Assembly: GCF_000384475.1 (NCBI RefSeq)
Contig: NZ_ARWB01000001.1
Coordinates: 4,082,123 to 4,146,122, forward strand
Direction of reading: 5' to 3'
Source: Methylopila sp. M107
Lineage (GTDB): Bacteria; Pseudomonadota; Alphaproteobacteria; Rhizobiales; Methylopilaceae
DNA: 64,000 nucleotides
Shown here: in pieces, positions 46,283-55,415 of the stretch
Layout: every line of letters begins with the position of its first letter
Numbering within the stretch: position 1 is the stretch's first letter
The notes under the pieces: model-generated
The model's database searches: none
The model's input: only the letters and a program-made list of their open reading frames with translations
Told to the model about the DNA's origin: nothing
Position numbers and translations under genes: made by a program

Positions 46283-47062
46283 TCACAGATCCTTCGGCAG
46301 ATCGGTTCTCAGCCATTTCTGCGAGATCGCGTTCATCGTGCCGTCGGCCTTGGCGGCCGTGATGATCTCGTCGATCTTGGCCTTCAGCGCCGGCTGCTCC
46401 TTGTTGAAGCCGACATAGCAGGGCGAGTTCTTGATCAGGAACTTGAGCTGCGGCTTCTTCGGCGGGTTGCGCTCGAGAATTGCGGCCGCGATCACGTTGC
46501 CGGTCGCCACCACCTGCACCTGGCCGGAGAGAAACGCGGAGATCGTGCCGTTGTTGTTGTCGTAGCGCTTCACGGTCGCGTCGGCCGGGATGATCTTGGT
46601 GAGCTCCAGGTCCTCGACCGAGCCGCGCGTCACGCCGACCGACTTGCCGGACAGATCCTCGACCTTGGCGACGTCAACCGAATCCGGCGCGAACACGCCG
46701 TTGAAGAACGGGGCGTAGGGGACGGAAAAGTCGATGACCTTCTCGCGGTCCGGGTTCTTGCCGAGGCTCGAGATGACGAGATCGACCTTGTTGGTCTGCA
46801 GGAAGGGGATGCGGTTCGCGCTGGTGACGGGGGTGAGCTCGACCTTCACGCCGAGCTTCTCCGCGATGAGCTTCGCGACGTCGATGTCGTAGCCCTGCGG
46901 GGTCATCTCCAGATTGACGCTGCCGAAGGGCGGAAAGTCCTGCGGCACCGCGACCTTGAGGGTCCCGCGCGCGGTGATGTCGGCGAGTTCGGCCCGGGCG
47001 TCGATCGCGGGGGCGCCGAACGCCAGCGTCGCGGCGAGGAGGAGGAAGGATCTGCGGATCAT
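46283..47062 (-). CDS. Amino-acid ABC transporter, periplasmic substrate-binding protein
   Basis: The 259-residue exported protein has a signal peptide (about 1-24, ending DARAE). It belongs to the SBP_bac_3 family with TLKVAVPQDFPPFGSVNLEM, GYDIDVAKLIAEKLGVKVEL and PDREKVIDFSVPYAPFFNGVF; the ligand clamp Arg is expected in TRGSVEDLE. It binds a polar amino acid, perhaps glutamate, glutamine or a basic one, and delivers it to the permeases. First gene of the operon. Confidence 0.93.
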   Translation of the reverse strand: MIRRSFLLLAATLAFGAPAIDARAELADITARGTLKVAVPQDFPPFGSVNLEMTPQGYDIDVAKLIAEKLGVKVELTPVTSANRIPFLQTNKVDLVISSLGKNPDREKVIDFSVPYAPFFNGVFAPDSVDVAKVEDLSGKSVGVTRGSVEDLELTKIIPADATVKRYDNNNGTISAFLSGQVQVVATGNVIAAAILERNPPKKPQLKFLIKNSPCYVGFNKEQPALKAKIDEIITAAKADGTMNAISQKWLRTDLPKDL

Positions 47063-47152
47063 CGATGCGGGCCCTGCGAGACGCCGCCGCGGAAGCGCGG
47101 CCGCCGGCGCGAGAGACGCAAGCGGTATGCCAGAGGCCAGGGCAGGGGAGGG

Positions 47153-47320
47153 GAGGCGCTCCCACCTTCTCCCCTCGCGGGAGAAGGTGGCCGACGCGGG
47201 ACGCGTCGGTCGGATGAGGGGGCGCCTCCGGATGAGGCGCAGCGCTCTAGGGCTGCCGGCTGCTTCATCCGGAAGCGCCCCCTCACCCTGACCCTCTCCC
47301 GCGAGGGGAGAGGGGAGCGG
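47153..47320. repeat. Dispersed palindromic repeat, family A copy 2
   Basis: Left hairpin CCTTCTCCCCTCGCGGGAGAAGG and right CCTCTCCCGCGAGGGGAGAGG enclose inner GATGAGGGGGCG / CGCCCCCTCACC arms. The right part reads CACCCTGACCCTCTCCC, the unexpanded equivalent of the GGGTAA run at 4395. Confidence 0.75.
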
Positions 47321-47410
47321 CGGCGTCGCGCCCGTGTTACCGTGGGTCCGCCGATAGGGCGCCTTGAACGTCGCCGGGGTTTCGTGCTGTGCCCAAAAAT
47401 TGGGCGTCAT

Positions 47411-47522
47411 TCCTTGACCCGGGACCCAGAAACGCCGAGCGGACCGGATCAGGCGCGGGATCGCGCGTTTCCTTCGAAGACCGTTTCGCGTCTCGGTCCC
47501 GGCTCAAGGCCGGGACAAGAGC
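47411..47522. repeat. Dispersed palindromic repeat, family F copy 2
   Basis: CCTTGACCCGGGACCCAGAA at the left and GGTCCCGGCTCAAGGCCGGG followed by ACAAGAGC at the right form an inverted pair just after the lysR stop at 47523. Confidence 0.65.
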
Positions 47523-48413
47523 CTACTCCGCCGCTTCCGCCGCGCCGAACTCCGCCGACATGTTGTCGAGGCTCGCCACGATGTGGGCCGCGAGGGCGTC
47601 GATCGTGTCGTCGACCGCGCCGGGATTGCGCAGCAGCGCGATCTTGCAGCTCGGCAGCGGCGGATAGCCGTCGGCCGGCGTCAGCACCCGCATGCCGGTG
47701 CGCAGCGCCGACTCCGGCACCACCGAGACCGCGAGCCCCGCCAGCACCGCGGCGCCCACCGCCGCAAAGCTGCGGCTCGAATAGAGCACGCGGTGCGGGC
47801 GGCCGATCTCCTCGAGCTTGGCCACCGCGCTCTCGCGCCAGACACAGGCCGGATGGCTGAGCGCCAGCGGCACCACCGGCTCCTCATGCACCACGGCGCG
47901 CTGCGAGGTGACCCAGAGCAACGGCTCCTGCCGGATGACCTCGCCGACGGGCTTGCGCGACGCATGCGTGATGATGGCGAGGTCGACGTCGTCGCGCGCG
48001 ATCAGCTCGATCAGGTGATCGGTCGGCTCGCACAGCACCGTCACCTCCACGCGCGGGTTCGAGCGGGAAAACCGCGCCAGGATCTCCGGCAGGTAGCGCT
48101 CGGCGTAGTCGTCCGGCAGGCCGAGGCGCACCCGGCCGGTCAGCGCGTCGGCCGCGAAGGCCGAGACCGCCTCGCGCGAGATGTGGACGATGCGCCGGGC
48201 GTAATCGAGCAGCCGTTCGCCGTCTTCGGTCAACCGCGCGCCGCGGCCGTCGCGGGCGAAGATCGGGCGCCCGACCCGCTCCTCCAGCCGCTTCATCTGC
48301 ATCGAGACGGCCGACTGCGTCTTGTGCACGACATCGGCCGCGCGGGTGAACGAGCCGGTGTCGACGATGGCGATGAAGGTCTTGAGCTGGTCGACGTCGA
48401 GAAGCGCGGGCAT
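47523..48413 (-). CDS. LysR-family transcriptional regulator
   Basis: The 296-residue regulator starts MPALLDVDQLKTFIAIVDTG (ATG 48413; a TTG lies one codon upstream). The winged HTH reads FTRAADVVHKTQSAVSMQMK, and a substrate-binding domain follows (about 90-290) with RVRLGLPDDYAERYLPEILA. It is divergent from a DUF1127 gene with a 173-bp shared spacer, and it probably controls that gene. The inducer is unknown. Confidence 0.9.
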   Translation of the reverse strand: MPALLDVDQLKTFIAIVDTGSFTRAADVVHKTQSAVSMQMKRLEERVGRPIFARDGRGARLTEDGERLLDYARRIVHISREAVSAFAADALTGRVRLGLPDDYAERYLPEILARFSRSNPRVEVTVLCEPTDHLIELIARDDVDLAIITHASRKPVGEVIRQEPLLWVTSQRAVVHEEPVVPLALSHPACVWRESAVAKLEEIGRPHRVLYSSRSFAAVGAAVLAGLAVSVVPESALRTGMRVLTPADGYPPLPSCKIALLRNPGAVDDTIDALAAHIVASLDNMSAEFGAAEAAE

Positions 48414-48586
48414 CAACGGCCTCCGGAGGGCGCGGCCCCCGAAACCGGGGCATCAGCGTGTGTGATGGACTACATTATAAACATTCGCTTTCATGATCAA
48501 TCGAATGGGCCAAAGTCTCTCTCATGAACGTGGGCCGGATCGCCCGCGACGTCGGGCCCTAAGGCCGGACAGAAAGGAGAGCCGAC

Positions 48587-48892
48587 ATGTCGTTCCTCAC
48601 CGAAAACCCGTTCCAGAACCGCGCCGCTTCGCACGGGCGGGCGAGCCTCGGGCGGCTCTCGGCGCGCCTGAAGGCGCTCGCCGTGTCGCTGACGCGCCGC
48701 AGGCAGGTCTATGCGCTGAGCCAGCTCGACGACCGCATGCTGTCGGACATCGGCGTCACCCGCGCCGAGCTCGAAGAGGCGAACCGCTGGTCGCTGTGGC
48801 GCGATCCGGGCGAGCATCTGGCGGAAGCCGCCGAACAGCGTCGCGCCGCCCGCCAGCGTGCGGCCGAGGCGCTGAAGGGGCGGGAGGTCTGA
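48587..48892 (+). CDS. DUF1127 (YjiS-like) protein
   Basis: The 101-residue protein has the DUF1127 helix LSQLDDRMLSDIGVTRAELE (about residues 47-66), basic N-terminal and Ala/Arg-rich C-terminal regions. Small DUF1127 proteins affect phosphate, RNA or stress physiology in some alphaproteobacteria; this longer form is uncharacterised. AAAGGAGAG lies seven bases before the ATG. The divergent LysR gene is its likely regulator. Confidence 0.9.
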   Translation: MSFLTENPFQNRAASHGRASLGRLSARLKALAVSLTRRRQVYALSQLDDRMLSDIGVTRAELEEANRWSLWRDPGEHLAEAAEQRRAARQRAAEALKGREV

Positions 48893-48908
48893 ACCTTCTC
48901 AATTCAAG

Positions 48909-49028
48909 CGAGGTCATCTCGACCGTCATGCCCGAGCTTGCTCGGGTATCCACGACTTGGTCGCAGGACGCAATGATCTCAGAAAATCGTGGATGCCCGC
49001 GCTGCCGCGCGGGCATTACGGCGAGGGT
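48909..49028. repeat. Dispersed palindromic repeat, family H copy 1
   Basis: GTCATGCCCGAGCTTGCTCG and GGTATCCACGACTTGGTCGC at the left pair with ATCGTGGATGCCCGCGCTGC and GCGCGGGCATTACG at the right. Related to 62757-62853 and the half-copy at 27697. Confidence 0.7.
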
Positions 49029-49043
49029 TCGTGGACCGGCCTC

Positions 49044-49952
49044 TCACCCCTTCGACGCCTTGCCCCCGAAGAAGACGTCGAAGATCCGCTCCATCGCGTC
49101 GGCGTTCTGCGCCGAGATCTCGCGGCCGGTCTTGATCATGTCGTCGAACGGGCTGGCCTCGGCCGGCCGTTGCGCGTCCCTGTCCTCGGCGGGCTGCTCC
49201 GCGTAGGCAGTCTCGTCCGACGGCGCGGGCTGCTGGGGGGATTTGGGCGCGCCGCCGAACATCGAGTTCAGGATGTCGCCCATGGCCTCGCCCATCGGGT
49301 TCGAGGGCTGGGCGCCGCGCGTCTCGCCGCCGCCCGCGGGGGCGCCGCCCGCGGACTGCCCGCCGCGCGAAAACATGTCGATCCACTGCTCGAACGGGTT
49401 TCCGGGCGCGCCGTCGTTCTGGCCCGACGGCTGCTGCGGCGGCGCCTTCTGGCCGAGCATCTGGCCGAAGATGTCGCCGAGCGGGCCGGGGAACGCCGCC
49501 CCGCCGCCGGTCTGCGCGGCGCTTCCGGCGCCGTTCTGGATCGCCTTCATGAACCCGCCCATCAGGATGCTGGCGAGAACGGGGAGCACCTGCCGGATGA
49601 TCTGCGCCTGCACGCCCGACGCCGCCGCCGCTTGCGCCGCCACCGCGCGCGAAACGTCCTTGTTTCCGAACATCGCGCCGAGCGCCTCTTCGCCCGCGCC
49701 GCGCGTGCGCGGATCGAGCGCCGCGGCCTGCGCCTCGAAGGCGCGCGCATAGGCTTCGGTCTGGAACAGGTCTGCGAAGCGCTGCGCGCCGGCGTCGCTT
49801 GCGGCCTGCCGCTGGAACCCTTGCATGAAGGCGGGGGTAAGGGCCGCCGTCGCGGCGCGCATCTGTTCGGGCGACATGCCGTAGGCGCGCGCCAGATTGT
49901 CGAGCGCCGCGCCGCCCTGCGCCTGCCGGAACAGGTCGAACATCGTGTACAT
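49044..49952 (-). CDS. DUF937 domain protein
   Basis: The 302-residue protein has an N-terminal DUF937 pattern (MYTMFDLFRQAQGGAALDNL; ALTPAFMQGFQRQ; LPVLASILMGGFMK) of short amphipathic helices. A long Gly/Pro/Gln-rich, probably disordered middle follows (about 155-265), then a C-terminal helix with MIKTGREISAQNADAMERIF. No signal peptide or clear transmembrane helix is seen. Function of DUF937 is unknown. Confidence 0.8.
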   Translation of the reverse strand: MYTMFDLFRQAQGGAALDNLARAYGMSPEQMRAATAALTPAFMQGFQRQAASDAGAQRFADLFQTEAYARAFEAQAAALDPRTRGAGEEALGAMFGNKDVSRAVAAQAAAASGVQAQIIRQVLPVLASILMGGFMKAIQNGAGSAAQTGGGAAFPGPLGDIFGQMLGQKAPPQQPSGQNDGAPGNPFEQWIDMFSRGGQSAGGAPAGGGETRGAQPSNPMGEAMGDILNSMFGGAPKSPQQPAPSDETAYAEQPAEDRDAQRPAEASPFDDMIKTGREISAQNADAMERIFDVFFGGKASKG

Positions 49953-50066
49953 ATTAAATACTCCCGTCCGGCGAAGGTCCTTCGTCTCAACGGATATTAG
50001 GGCCGTACGGCCCCCGCCGCCAGACGACGCAAGACTAGGGCCAGACGCGCCTTGCGCGGACGCGGC

Positions 50067-51896
50067 TCAAGCGGACGCTTCCGCGGTCGGCGCCTTCGCC
50101 ATCGCGTCCTCGTCGATCTTGCCGCCCTTGCGCTTCGGCATGGAGAGCGGCTCCGGCGTCGGGCGGTTGGTGTAGGAGAGGTGCCGGCCGGCCGTGATGC
50201 CGTCGACTCGCTGGATCTCGAGCCGCTGGGCGTCGCGGCGGCGGACGTCGGCCTCGATTTCGGCAGCGCGCTCCGGGTCGACGCCGACGGCCTCCAGCGC
50301 CTGCCGGCCGAGCACCAGCGCGCTCTCGAAGGTCTCGCGCACCACGTTCTCGACGCCGAGGCCGTAGAGGTCGAGCGCGTGGCCGCGATCGTAGGCCTTC
50401 ACCACCAGCTCCGACAGCGGGAAGCTTTCCTTGATCATCTCGACGATGCGCTGGGTCGCGTCGACATTGTCGACGCAGACGAGGATCGCGCGGGCGTCGC
50501 CGGCGCCGGCGGCGCGCAGCACGTCGAGCCGGCAGCCGTCGCCGTAATAGACCTTGAAGCCGAACCGCGCGGCCTGCGCGACGCGCTCGGGATTGGCGTC
50601 GATCAGCGTGGTCTCGACGCCTTCCGCGAGCAGCAGCTGCGCGGCGATCTGGCCGACGCGGCCGAAGCCGACAACCAGCACCTGGCCCTTGGCGTCCGAG
50701 AAATCCTCGACCGGGGCGACGCGCTTCGGTTCCGTCCGGTCCGCCGCCCATTCGGCGAGCCGGATCAGCAGCGGCGCGACCACGAGGCTGATGGCGGCGA
50801 GCGCCGACAGCATGCTGGCGGAGGCCGGCTGGATCAGCCCGTTCGCGAGGATGAGCGGGATCAGCACGAAGGCGAATTCGCCGGCGGCCGCGAGCAGCGC
50901 CCCGACCCGCAGCGCGTCGCCGAGGCTCGCGCCGAACAATCTTGCGAGCGTCGCCGCGACCGCGACCTTGAGCGTCAGGTAGATCGCAGCGCCGAGCGCG
51001 AGCCGCGGCCAGTGCGCCGCGATGACGCCGAGGTCGATGGTCATGCCGATGCCCATGAAGAACAGCGCGATCAGCAGCCCGCGGAACGGCTCGACATTGG
51101 CCTCGAGCTCGTGGCGGAAGGAGGAGCCGGCGAGCAGCACGCCGGCGAGGAACGCGCCCATCGCCATCGAGAGCCCGGCGAGGCTCGCGACCTCGGCGGC
51201 GCCCAGCACCACCAGCAGGGCGGCCGCCGTCATCACCTCGCGCGCGCCGACGCCCGCAAGCAGCCGGAACATCGGGTCGAGCAGGTAGCGGCCGGCGAGC
51301 ACGATGAGCGCGAGCGCCCCGGCCCCGATCCCGATCGCGGTCAGCGCGTCGAGCCAGCCGCCTTCGGCGGCGCCGCCGCCGAGGATCGGCACCAGCGCGA
51401 GCGCCGGCACCACGGCGATGTCCTGCGCGAGCAGCGTGGAGAAGGTCTTTTCGCCATAGGAGCGGTTGAGATGGCCGCGCTCTTCCAGCACCTGCAGCGC
51501 GAACGCCGTGCCCGAAAAGGCGAGCGCGATCCCGACCGCGAGCGCGGCGCGCGGGGAATAGCCGAAGGCGAGCAGCGCGGGGGTGAGCGCGAGCGCCGTC
51601 AGCGCGATCTGCAGCCCGCCGAGCCCGACGACCAGCCGCCTGAGCGCGATCAGCCGCTCCACGCGCAGCTCAAGCCCGATCAGGAACAGCAGCATCACGA
51701 CGCCGATCTCGGCGACGTGCAGGATCGACGCGGTGTCGCCGAACAGTTTCAGCACATGCGGGCCGACAACGACGCCGGCCGCCAGATACCCGACCGCGAC
51801 GCCGAGCCCGAACCGCCGCGCCAGAGGGGCGGCGGTGACGGCCGCGATCAGGAAGATCAGGGCGCCGAGCAGCATGCCGGACGTGCCGTGTTCCAT
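50067..51896 (-). CDS. Kef-type monovalent cation:proton antiporter (CPA2 with TrkA-N domain)
   Basis: The 609-residue protein has about 12-13 membrane helices with the CPA2 strings MLLFLIGLELRVERL, AFSGTAFALQVLEERG and TFSTLLAQDIAVVPALAL. After helix 13 (about residue 400) comes a cytoplasmic TrkA-N/RCK domain, VLVVGFGRVGQIAAQLLLAE, with a Rossmann nucleotide site. E. coli KefB and KefC are K+ efflux systems gated by glutathione adducts. Whether this one is glutathione-gated cannot be told from sequence. Confidence 0.9.
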   Translation of the reverse strand: MEHGTSGMLLGALIFLIAAVTAAPLARRFGLGVAVGYLAAGVVVGPHVLKLFGDTASILHVAEIGVVMLLFLIGLELRVERLIALRRLVVGLGGLQIALTALALTPALLAFGYSPRAALAVGIALAFSGTAFALQVLEERGHLNRSYGEKTFSTLLAQDIAVVPALALVPILGGGAAEGGWLDALTAIGIGAGALALIVLAGRYLLDPMFRLLAGVGAREVMTAAALLVVLGAAEVASLAGLSMAMGAFLAGVLLAGSSFRHELEANVEPFRGLLIALFFMGIGMTIDLGVIAAHWPRLALGAAIYLTLKVAVAATLARLFGASLGDALRVGALLAAAGEFAFVLIPLILANGLIQPASASMLSALAAISLVVAPLLIRLAEWAADRTEPKRVAPVEDFSDAKGQVLVVGFGRVGQIAAQLLLAEGVETTLIDANPERVAQAARFGFKVYYGDGCRLDVLRAAGAGDARAILVCVDNVDATQRIVEMIKESFPLSELVVKAYDRGHALDLYGLGVENVVRETFESALVLGRQALEAVGVDPERAAEIEADVRRRDAQRLEIQRVDGITAGRHLSYTNRPTPEPLSMPKRKGGKIDEDAMAKAPTAEASA

Positions 51897-51997
51897 CGCG
51901 GTGTGCGCCTTCGGTTTTTTTGCTTCAGGGAGCGAGCCATGTGGCCCGGCGGGAGCGCGGGCGGCAAGCGGTTTTCACTGACGCGTGAGTAAAGCGT

Positions 51998-52145
51998 GAC
52001 CTCTCCTTCCCCTCTCCCCTCGCGGGAGAGGGGAAGGAGAGGGGGCGCTTCAGAATAGATCTCGACCGCCGAGCTAGCGGCGACGCCCCCTCATCCGACC
52101 TCCGCTTCGCTCCGGCCACCTTCTCCCGCGAGGGGAGAAGGAGGG
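51998..52145. repeat. Dispersed palindromic repeat, family A copy 3
   Basis: Left CCCCTCTCCCCTCGCGGGAG and its partner arm, with a right hairpin CCTTCTCCCGCGAGGGGAGAAGG, enclose GGGGGCGC / GCCCCCTCATCC arms. Located in the divergent spacer between the antiporter and pabB. Confidence 0.75.
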
Positions 52146-52239
52146 CCCCGCGCCTTTGTGCCCGCATGACGCAAGCGCCTGCGGCGACTATGTGAGGATC
52201 ACGAGGCCGTCACATGCGGACGGCGACCCGGGCGGCGCG

Positions 52240-53673
52240 ATGCAGGTTCACGAACTCCCCACGACCGACATGCCGGCGCTCGCCGAGCGTCTCGCGCACC
52301 TGCCGCATCTCGCCTTCCTCGACAGCGCGATGGAGCATTCCGCGCTCGGCCGCTATTCCTACCTCGCAGCCGACCCCTACGCCGTGCTCGACGCGCGCGG
52401 CGGCGCCGCGACGCTGGGCCAGCGCCACGTCGCGGGCGATCCGCTGGCCGCGCTCGGCGAGGCGCTCGACCTGGCGCGGGCGGCGCGCGATCCCGACTTG
52501 CCGCCGTTCCAGGGCGGCGCGATCGGCTTCATCGCCTATGAGTATGGCCGCAGGCTGGAAAAACTGCCGGCTGCGGATGTCGACGACCTCGGGCTGCCGG
52601 ACGCCGCGCTCGGGCTCTACGACTGGGTCGTCGCCTGCGACCACACGCGAAAGAAGGCGTGGCTGATCTCGACCGGCGCGCCGGAGCCGGAAGGCCCCGT
52701 CCGCGAGACGCGCGCCAGGGAGCGGGCCGAGGAGGCGCTGGGCTATCTGTCGCGGCCGGCGCCGGCGCGGACGACCGCCGCGCAGCCCGCGCTCGACTTC
52801 CGCTCCAACTTCACGCGGGCGGACTACGTCGAGGCGATCGCCCGCACTGTCGAATACGTGCTCGCCGGCGACATCTTCCAGGCCAATATCGCGCAGCGCT
52901 TCCTCGCCGAGCTGCCGGAAAGCTTCGACCCTTGGGCCTTCTACCGGAGGCTTCGAACCCGCAACGCCGCGCCTTTCGCGGCCTATCTCGCCTTCGGCGA
53001 CGTCACGGTCTGCTCGTCCTCGCCGGAGCGCTTCGTCTGCGTCGAGGGCGACCATGTCGAGGCGCGGCCCATCAAGGGCACCTCAAAACGCTGGTCGAAC
53101 CCGCATGCCGACGGCGCCTCCTCGCGGGCGCTGCTCGACAGCGAGAAGGACCGCGCCGAGAACGTCATGATCGTGGACCTGTTGCGGAACGACCTGTCCC
53201 GGGTCTGCCGGCCGGGTTCGATCGAGGTCCCAAAACTCTGCGGGCTGGAGACCTACGCCTCCGTGCATCACCTCGTCTCTGTGGTGACGGGGCGGCTGCG
53301 CCACGGATTGAGCGTGACCGACCTTCTGCGCGCGAGCTTCCCCGGAGGCTCCATCACCGGCGCGCCAAAACTGCGCGCGATGGAGATCATCACGGAGCTC
53401 GAGCGGCACGCGCGCGGGATCTATTGCGGATCGATCGGCTGGATCGGTTTTTCGGGCGACGCCGACTTCAACATCGCGATCCGCACCGCGACGATCGCCA
53501 GGGGCAAGGCGGTGTTCCAGGCCGGAGGCGGCATCACGGCGCTGTCGGACCCGGCGGCCGAATATGACGAGACGCTGACCAAGGCGCGCGCGGTGTTCGA
53601 GGCGTTCGGGGGCACGCTCGTGGAGAGCGATGCGGTTGCGGTCCCGGAAGCGATGGCGGGGGGCTTGAGGTGA
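52240..53673 (+). CDS. pabB: Aminodeoxychorismate synthase component I
   Basis: The 477-residue PabB converts chorismate and ammonia to 4-amino-4-deoxychorismate for folate synthesis. The PIKGT motif (Lys279, the catalytic Lys that marks PabB instead of anthranilate synthase, which has PIAGT) is present in ARPIKGTSKR. PGGSITGAPKLRAMEII and the metal-site YCGSIGWIGFSG also match. I chose the ATG at 52240 (MQVHELPTTDMP), where the TrpE/PabB N-terminal domain begins. It is followed by pabA with a GTGA overlap. Confidence 0.93.
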   Translation: MQVHELPTTDMPALAERLAHLPHLAFLDSAMEHSALGRYSYLAADPYAVLDARGGAATLGQRHVAGDPLAALGEALDLARAARDPDLPPFQGGAIGFIAYEYGRRLEKLPAADVDDLGLPDAALGLYDWVVACDHTRKKAWLISTGAPEPEGPVRETRARERAEEALGYLSRPAPARTTAAQPALDFRSNFTRADYVEAIARTVEYVLAGDIFQANIAQRFLAELPESFDPWAFYRRLRTRNAAPFAAYLAFGDVTVCSSSPERFVCVEGDHVEARPIKGTSKRWSNPHADGASSRALLDSEKDRAENVMIVDLLRNDLSRVCRPGSIEVPKLCGLETYASVHHLVSVVTGRLRHGLSVTDLLRASFPGGSITGAPKLRAMEIITELERHARGIYCGSIGWIGFSGDADFNIAIRTATIARGKAVFQAGGGITALSDPAAEYDETLTKARAVFEAFGGTLVESDAVAVPEAMAGGLR

Positions 53674-54263
53674 TCCTCGTCATCGACAATTACGACTCGT
53701 TCGTCTTCAACCTCGCGCGCTATTTCGAGGAACTCGGCCGTGACGTCGAGGTCCGCCGCAACGACGCGCTGACGGTGGATGAGATCGAGGCGCTGAAGCC
53801 CGAAGCCATCGTCCTGTCGCCCGGTCCCTGCGCGCCGGCGCAGGCCGGCGTGACGCTCGACGTGGTGCGGCGGTTCTCTGGCCGAACGCCGATCCTCGGC
53901 GTCTGCCTCGGCCACCAGGCGATCGGCGAAGCCTTCGGCGGCCACGTCGTGCGGGCGCGAAAACCGCTGCACGGCCGCGCCGCGCGTGTCGCGCATGACG
54001 ACGCCGGGCTGTTCTCCGGGCTGCCCAATCCGCTCTCGGTCGGGCGCTACCACTCGCTGATCGTCGAGTTCGACGCGGCCTATGGCGGGCCGCTGTTCGT
54101 CACCGGCCGCTCGGAGGAGGGCGAGGTCATGGCGCTCGCCCATCGCGACCACCCGACCTTCGGCGTGCAGTTCCACCCGGAATCGATCCTCACCGAGGCC
54201 GGCCATCGCCTGCTGCTGAACTTCCTCGCGATCGCCGACGAGCGGGTCGCATGCTCCGCCTGA
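53670..54263 (+). CDS. pabA: Aminodeoxychorismate synthase component II (glutamine amidotransferase)
   Basis: The 197-residue class I glutaminase supplies ammonia to PabB. The catalytic triad is Cys79 in GVCLGHQAIG, His169 and Glu171 in VQFHPESIL. It starts with GTG at 53670 inside the pabB stop (GTGA). In many bacteria this subunit is shared with anthranilate synthase; here the pab context suggests the folate role. It overlaps pabC by 13 bases. Confidence 0.92.
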   Translation: MILVIDNYDSFVFNLARYFEELGRDVEVRRNDALTVDEIEALKPEAIVLSPGPCAPAQAGVTLDVVRRFSGRTPILGVCLGHQAIGEAFGGHVVRARKPLHGRAARVAHDDAGLFSGLPNPLSVGRYHSLIVEFDAAYGGPLFVTGRSEEGEVMALAHRDHPTFGVQFHPESILTEAGHRLLLNFLAIADERVACSA

Positions 54264-55072
54264 ACGGCCGCCCCGTCGAGGGCCCCGCGCCGTTCGACCT
54301 CGCCGATCGCGGGCTGACGCTCGGCGACGGACTGTTCGAGACCATTGCGCTCTTCGGCGGCAGGCCTGCGCTGCTCGGCGCGCATCTCGACCGGCTGCAG
54401 GCGGCCGCGGCGGAGATCCGGCTGCCCGTCGACCGCGCCTTCTGCGAGGCCGAGGTCCTGACGCTCGCGGAGCAGGCTGGGGAGAGCGATTGCGTCATCC
54501 GCCTCACCGTCACGCGCGGCGCCGGGGCGCGCGGCCTCGCATTGCCCGAGCAGGCGACGCCGACGGTGATCGCCGCCTCCTCGCCCTATCCGAAGGGCGC
54601 GCTCAACGCGCCGATGCGGCTTGCGACGGTCTCGGTCCGCCGCAACCCGGCGAGTTTCGCGTCGCGCGCAAAGACGCTGTCCTATCTCGACAGCGTCCTG
54701 GCGTTCGACGAGGCGAGGCGCCTGGGCGCCGACGACGCGTTAATGCTGAACACAGACGGGCGCGTCGCCTCGACCGCGATGGCCAACCTCTTCGCGCTCG
54801 TCGGCGACGACCTCGTCACGCCGCCGGTGAGCGAGGGCGTGCTTCCGGGCGTCGTGCGGGGCTTCCTGCTTCAGGCGGCGCCGGGGGCAGGGCTGAGTTT
54901 CGTCGAGCGCCCCCTCGACATCGAGACCTTCGATCGGGCCGACGCCGTGTTTGCGACCAACAGCGTCCGACTCGTGATGCCGGTCACGATGGTCGACGGC
55001 GTCCGCCGCGGCACGCCCGACGCGGTTGCGCGCCTCGCTGCGCGGGTCGCGCGCGAATTGACCGGCGGGTAG
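54251..55072 (+). CDS. pabC: Aminodeoxychorismate lyase (class IV aminotransferase)
   Basis: The 273-residue PLP enzyme of fold type IV has the PLP Lys141 in SRAKTLSYLDSVLA and the signature DDALMLNTDGRVASTAMANLF. It is expected to split aminodeoxychorismate into p-aminobenzoate and pyruvate. The motif set could also fit D-amino-acid or branched-chain transaminases, but co-transcription with pabB and pabA makes the lyase role most likely. Confidence 0.88.
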   Translation: MLRLNGRPVEGPAPFDLADRGLTLGDGLFETIALFGGRPALLGAHLDRLQAAAAEIRLPVDRAFCEAEVLTLAEQAGESDCVIRLTVTRGAGARGLALPEQATPTVIAASSPYPKGALNAPMRLATVSVRRNPASFASRAKTLSYLDSVLAFDEARRLGADDALMLNTDGRVASTAMANLFALVGDDLVTPPVSEGVLPGVVRGFLLQAAPGAGLSFVERPLDIETFDRADAVFATNSVRLVMPVTMVDGVRRGTPDAVARLAARVARELTGG

Positions 55073-55166
55073 CTGCAGGCTGCAATCGCAAGAGAGCCTT
55101 GAATCTTGCGCATTAGGCGCGGCGACGTCATTGTCGATCAACCAGTCAGATCGACCAGTTGAAACA

Positions 55167-55415
55167 ATGCCACGCGAAGTTCAGGCGTCCGACGCCAAGA
55201 CCCATCTGCCTCGGCTGCTGACCGATGTGGAGAAGGGCGAAACGATCGTCATCACGCGGCATGGCCGCGCGATCGCGCGACTCGTTCCGGCCGTTGAAGA
55301 TCGCCGTTCCCAGCTCGGCCGCCTGAAGGACGAGATCGCCGAACTGCGGCGTTCCATGCCGCGGCTCTCGCCCGAAGACATCCTGTCCGCGCGCGACGAG
55401 GGACGGCGGGGATGA
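55167..55415 (+). CDS. Phd/YefM-type antitoxin
   Basis: The 82-residue protein starts MPREVQASDAKTHLPRLLTD and contains GETIVITRHGRAIARLVP, the Phd/YefM DNA-binding fold, with a C-terminal helix that binds toxin. I chose the ATG at 55167; the longer frame from 55131 has no family resemblance. It overlaps the toxin gene by four bases. The pair is expected to repress its own promoter through this antitoxin. Confidence 0.88.
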   Translation: MPREVQASDAKTHLPRLLTDVEKGETIVITRHGRAIARLVPAVEDRRSQLGRLKDEIAELRRSMPRLSPEDILSARDEGRRG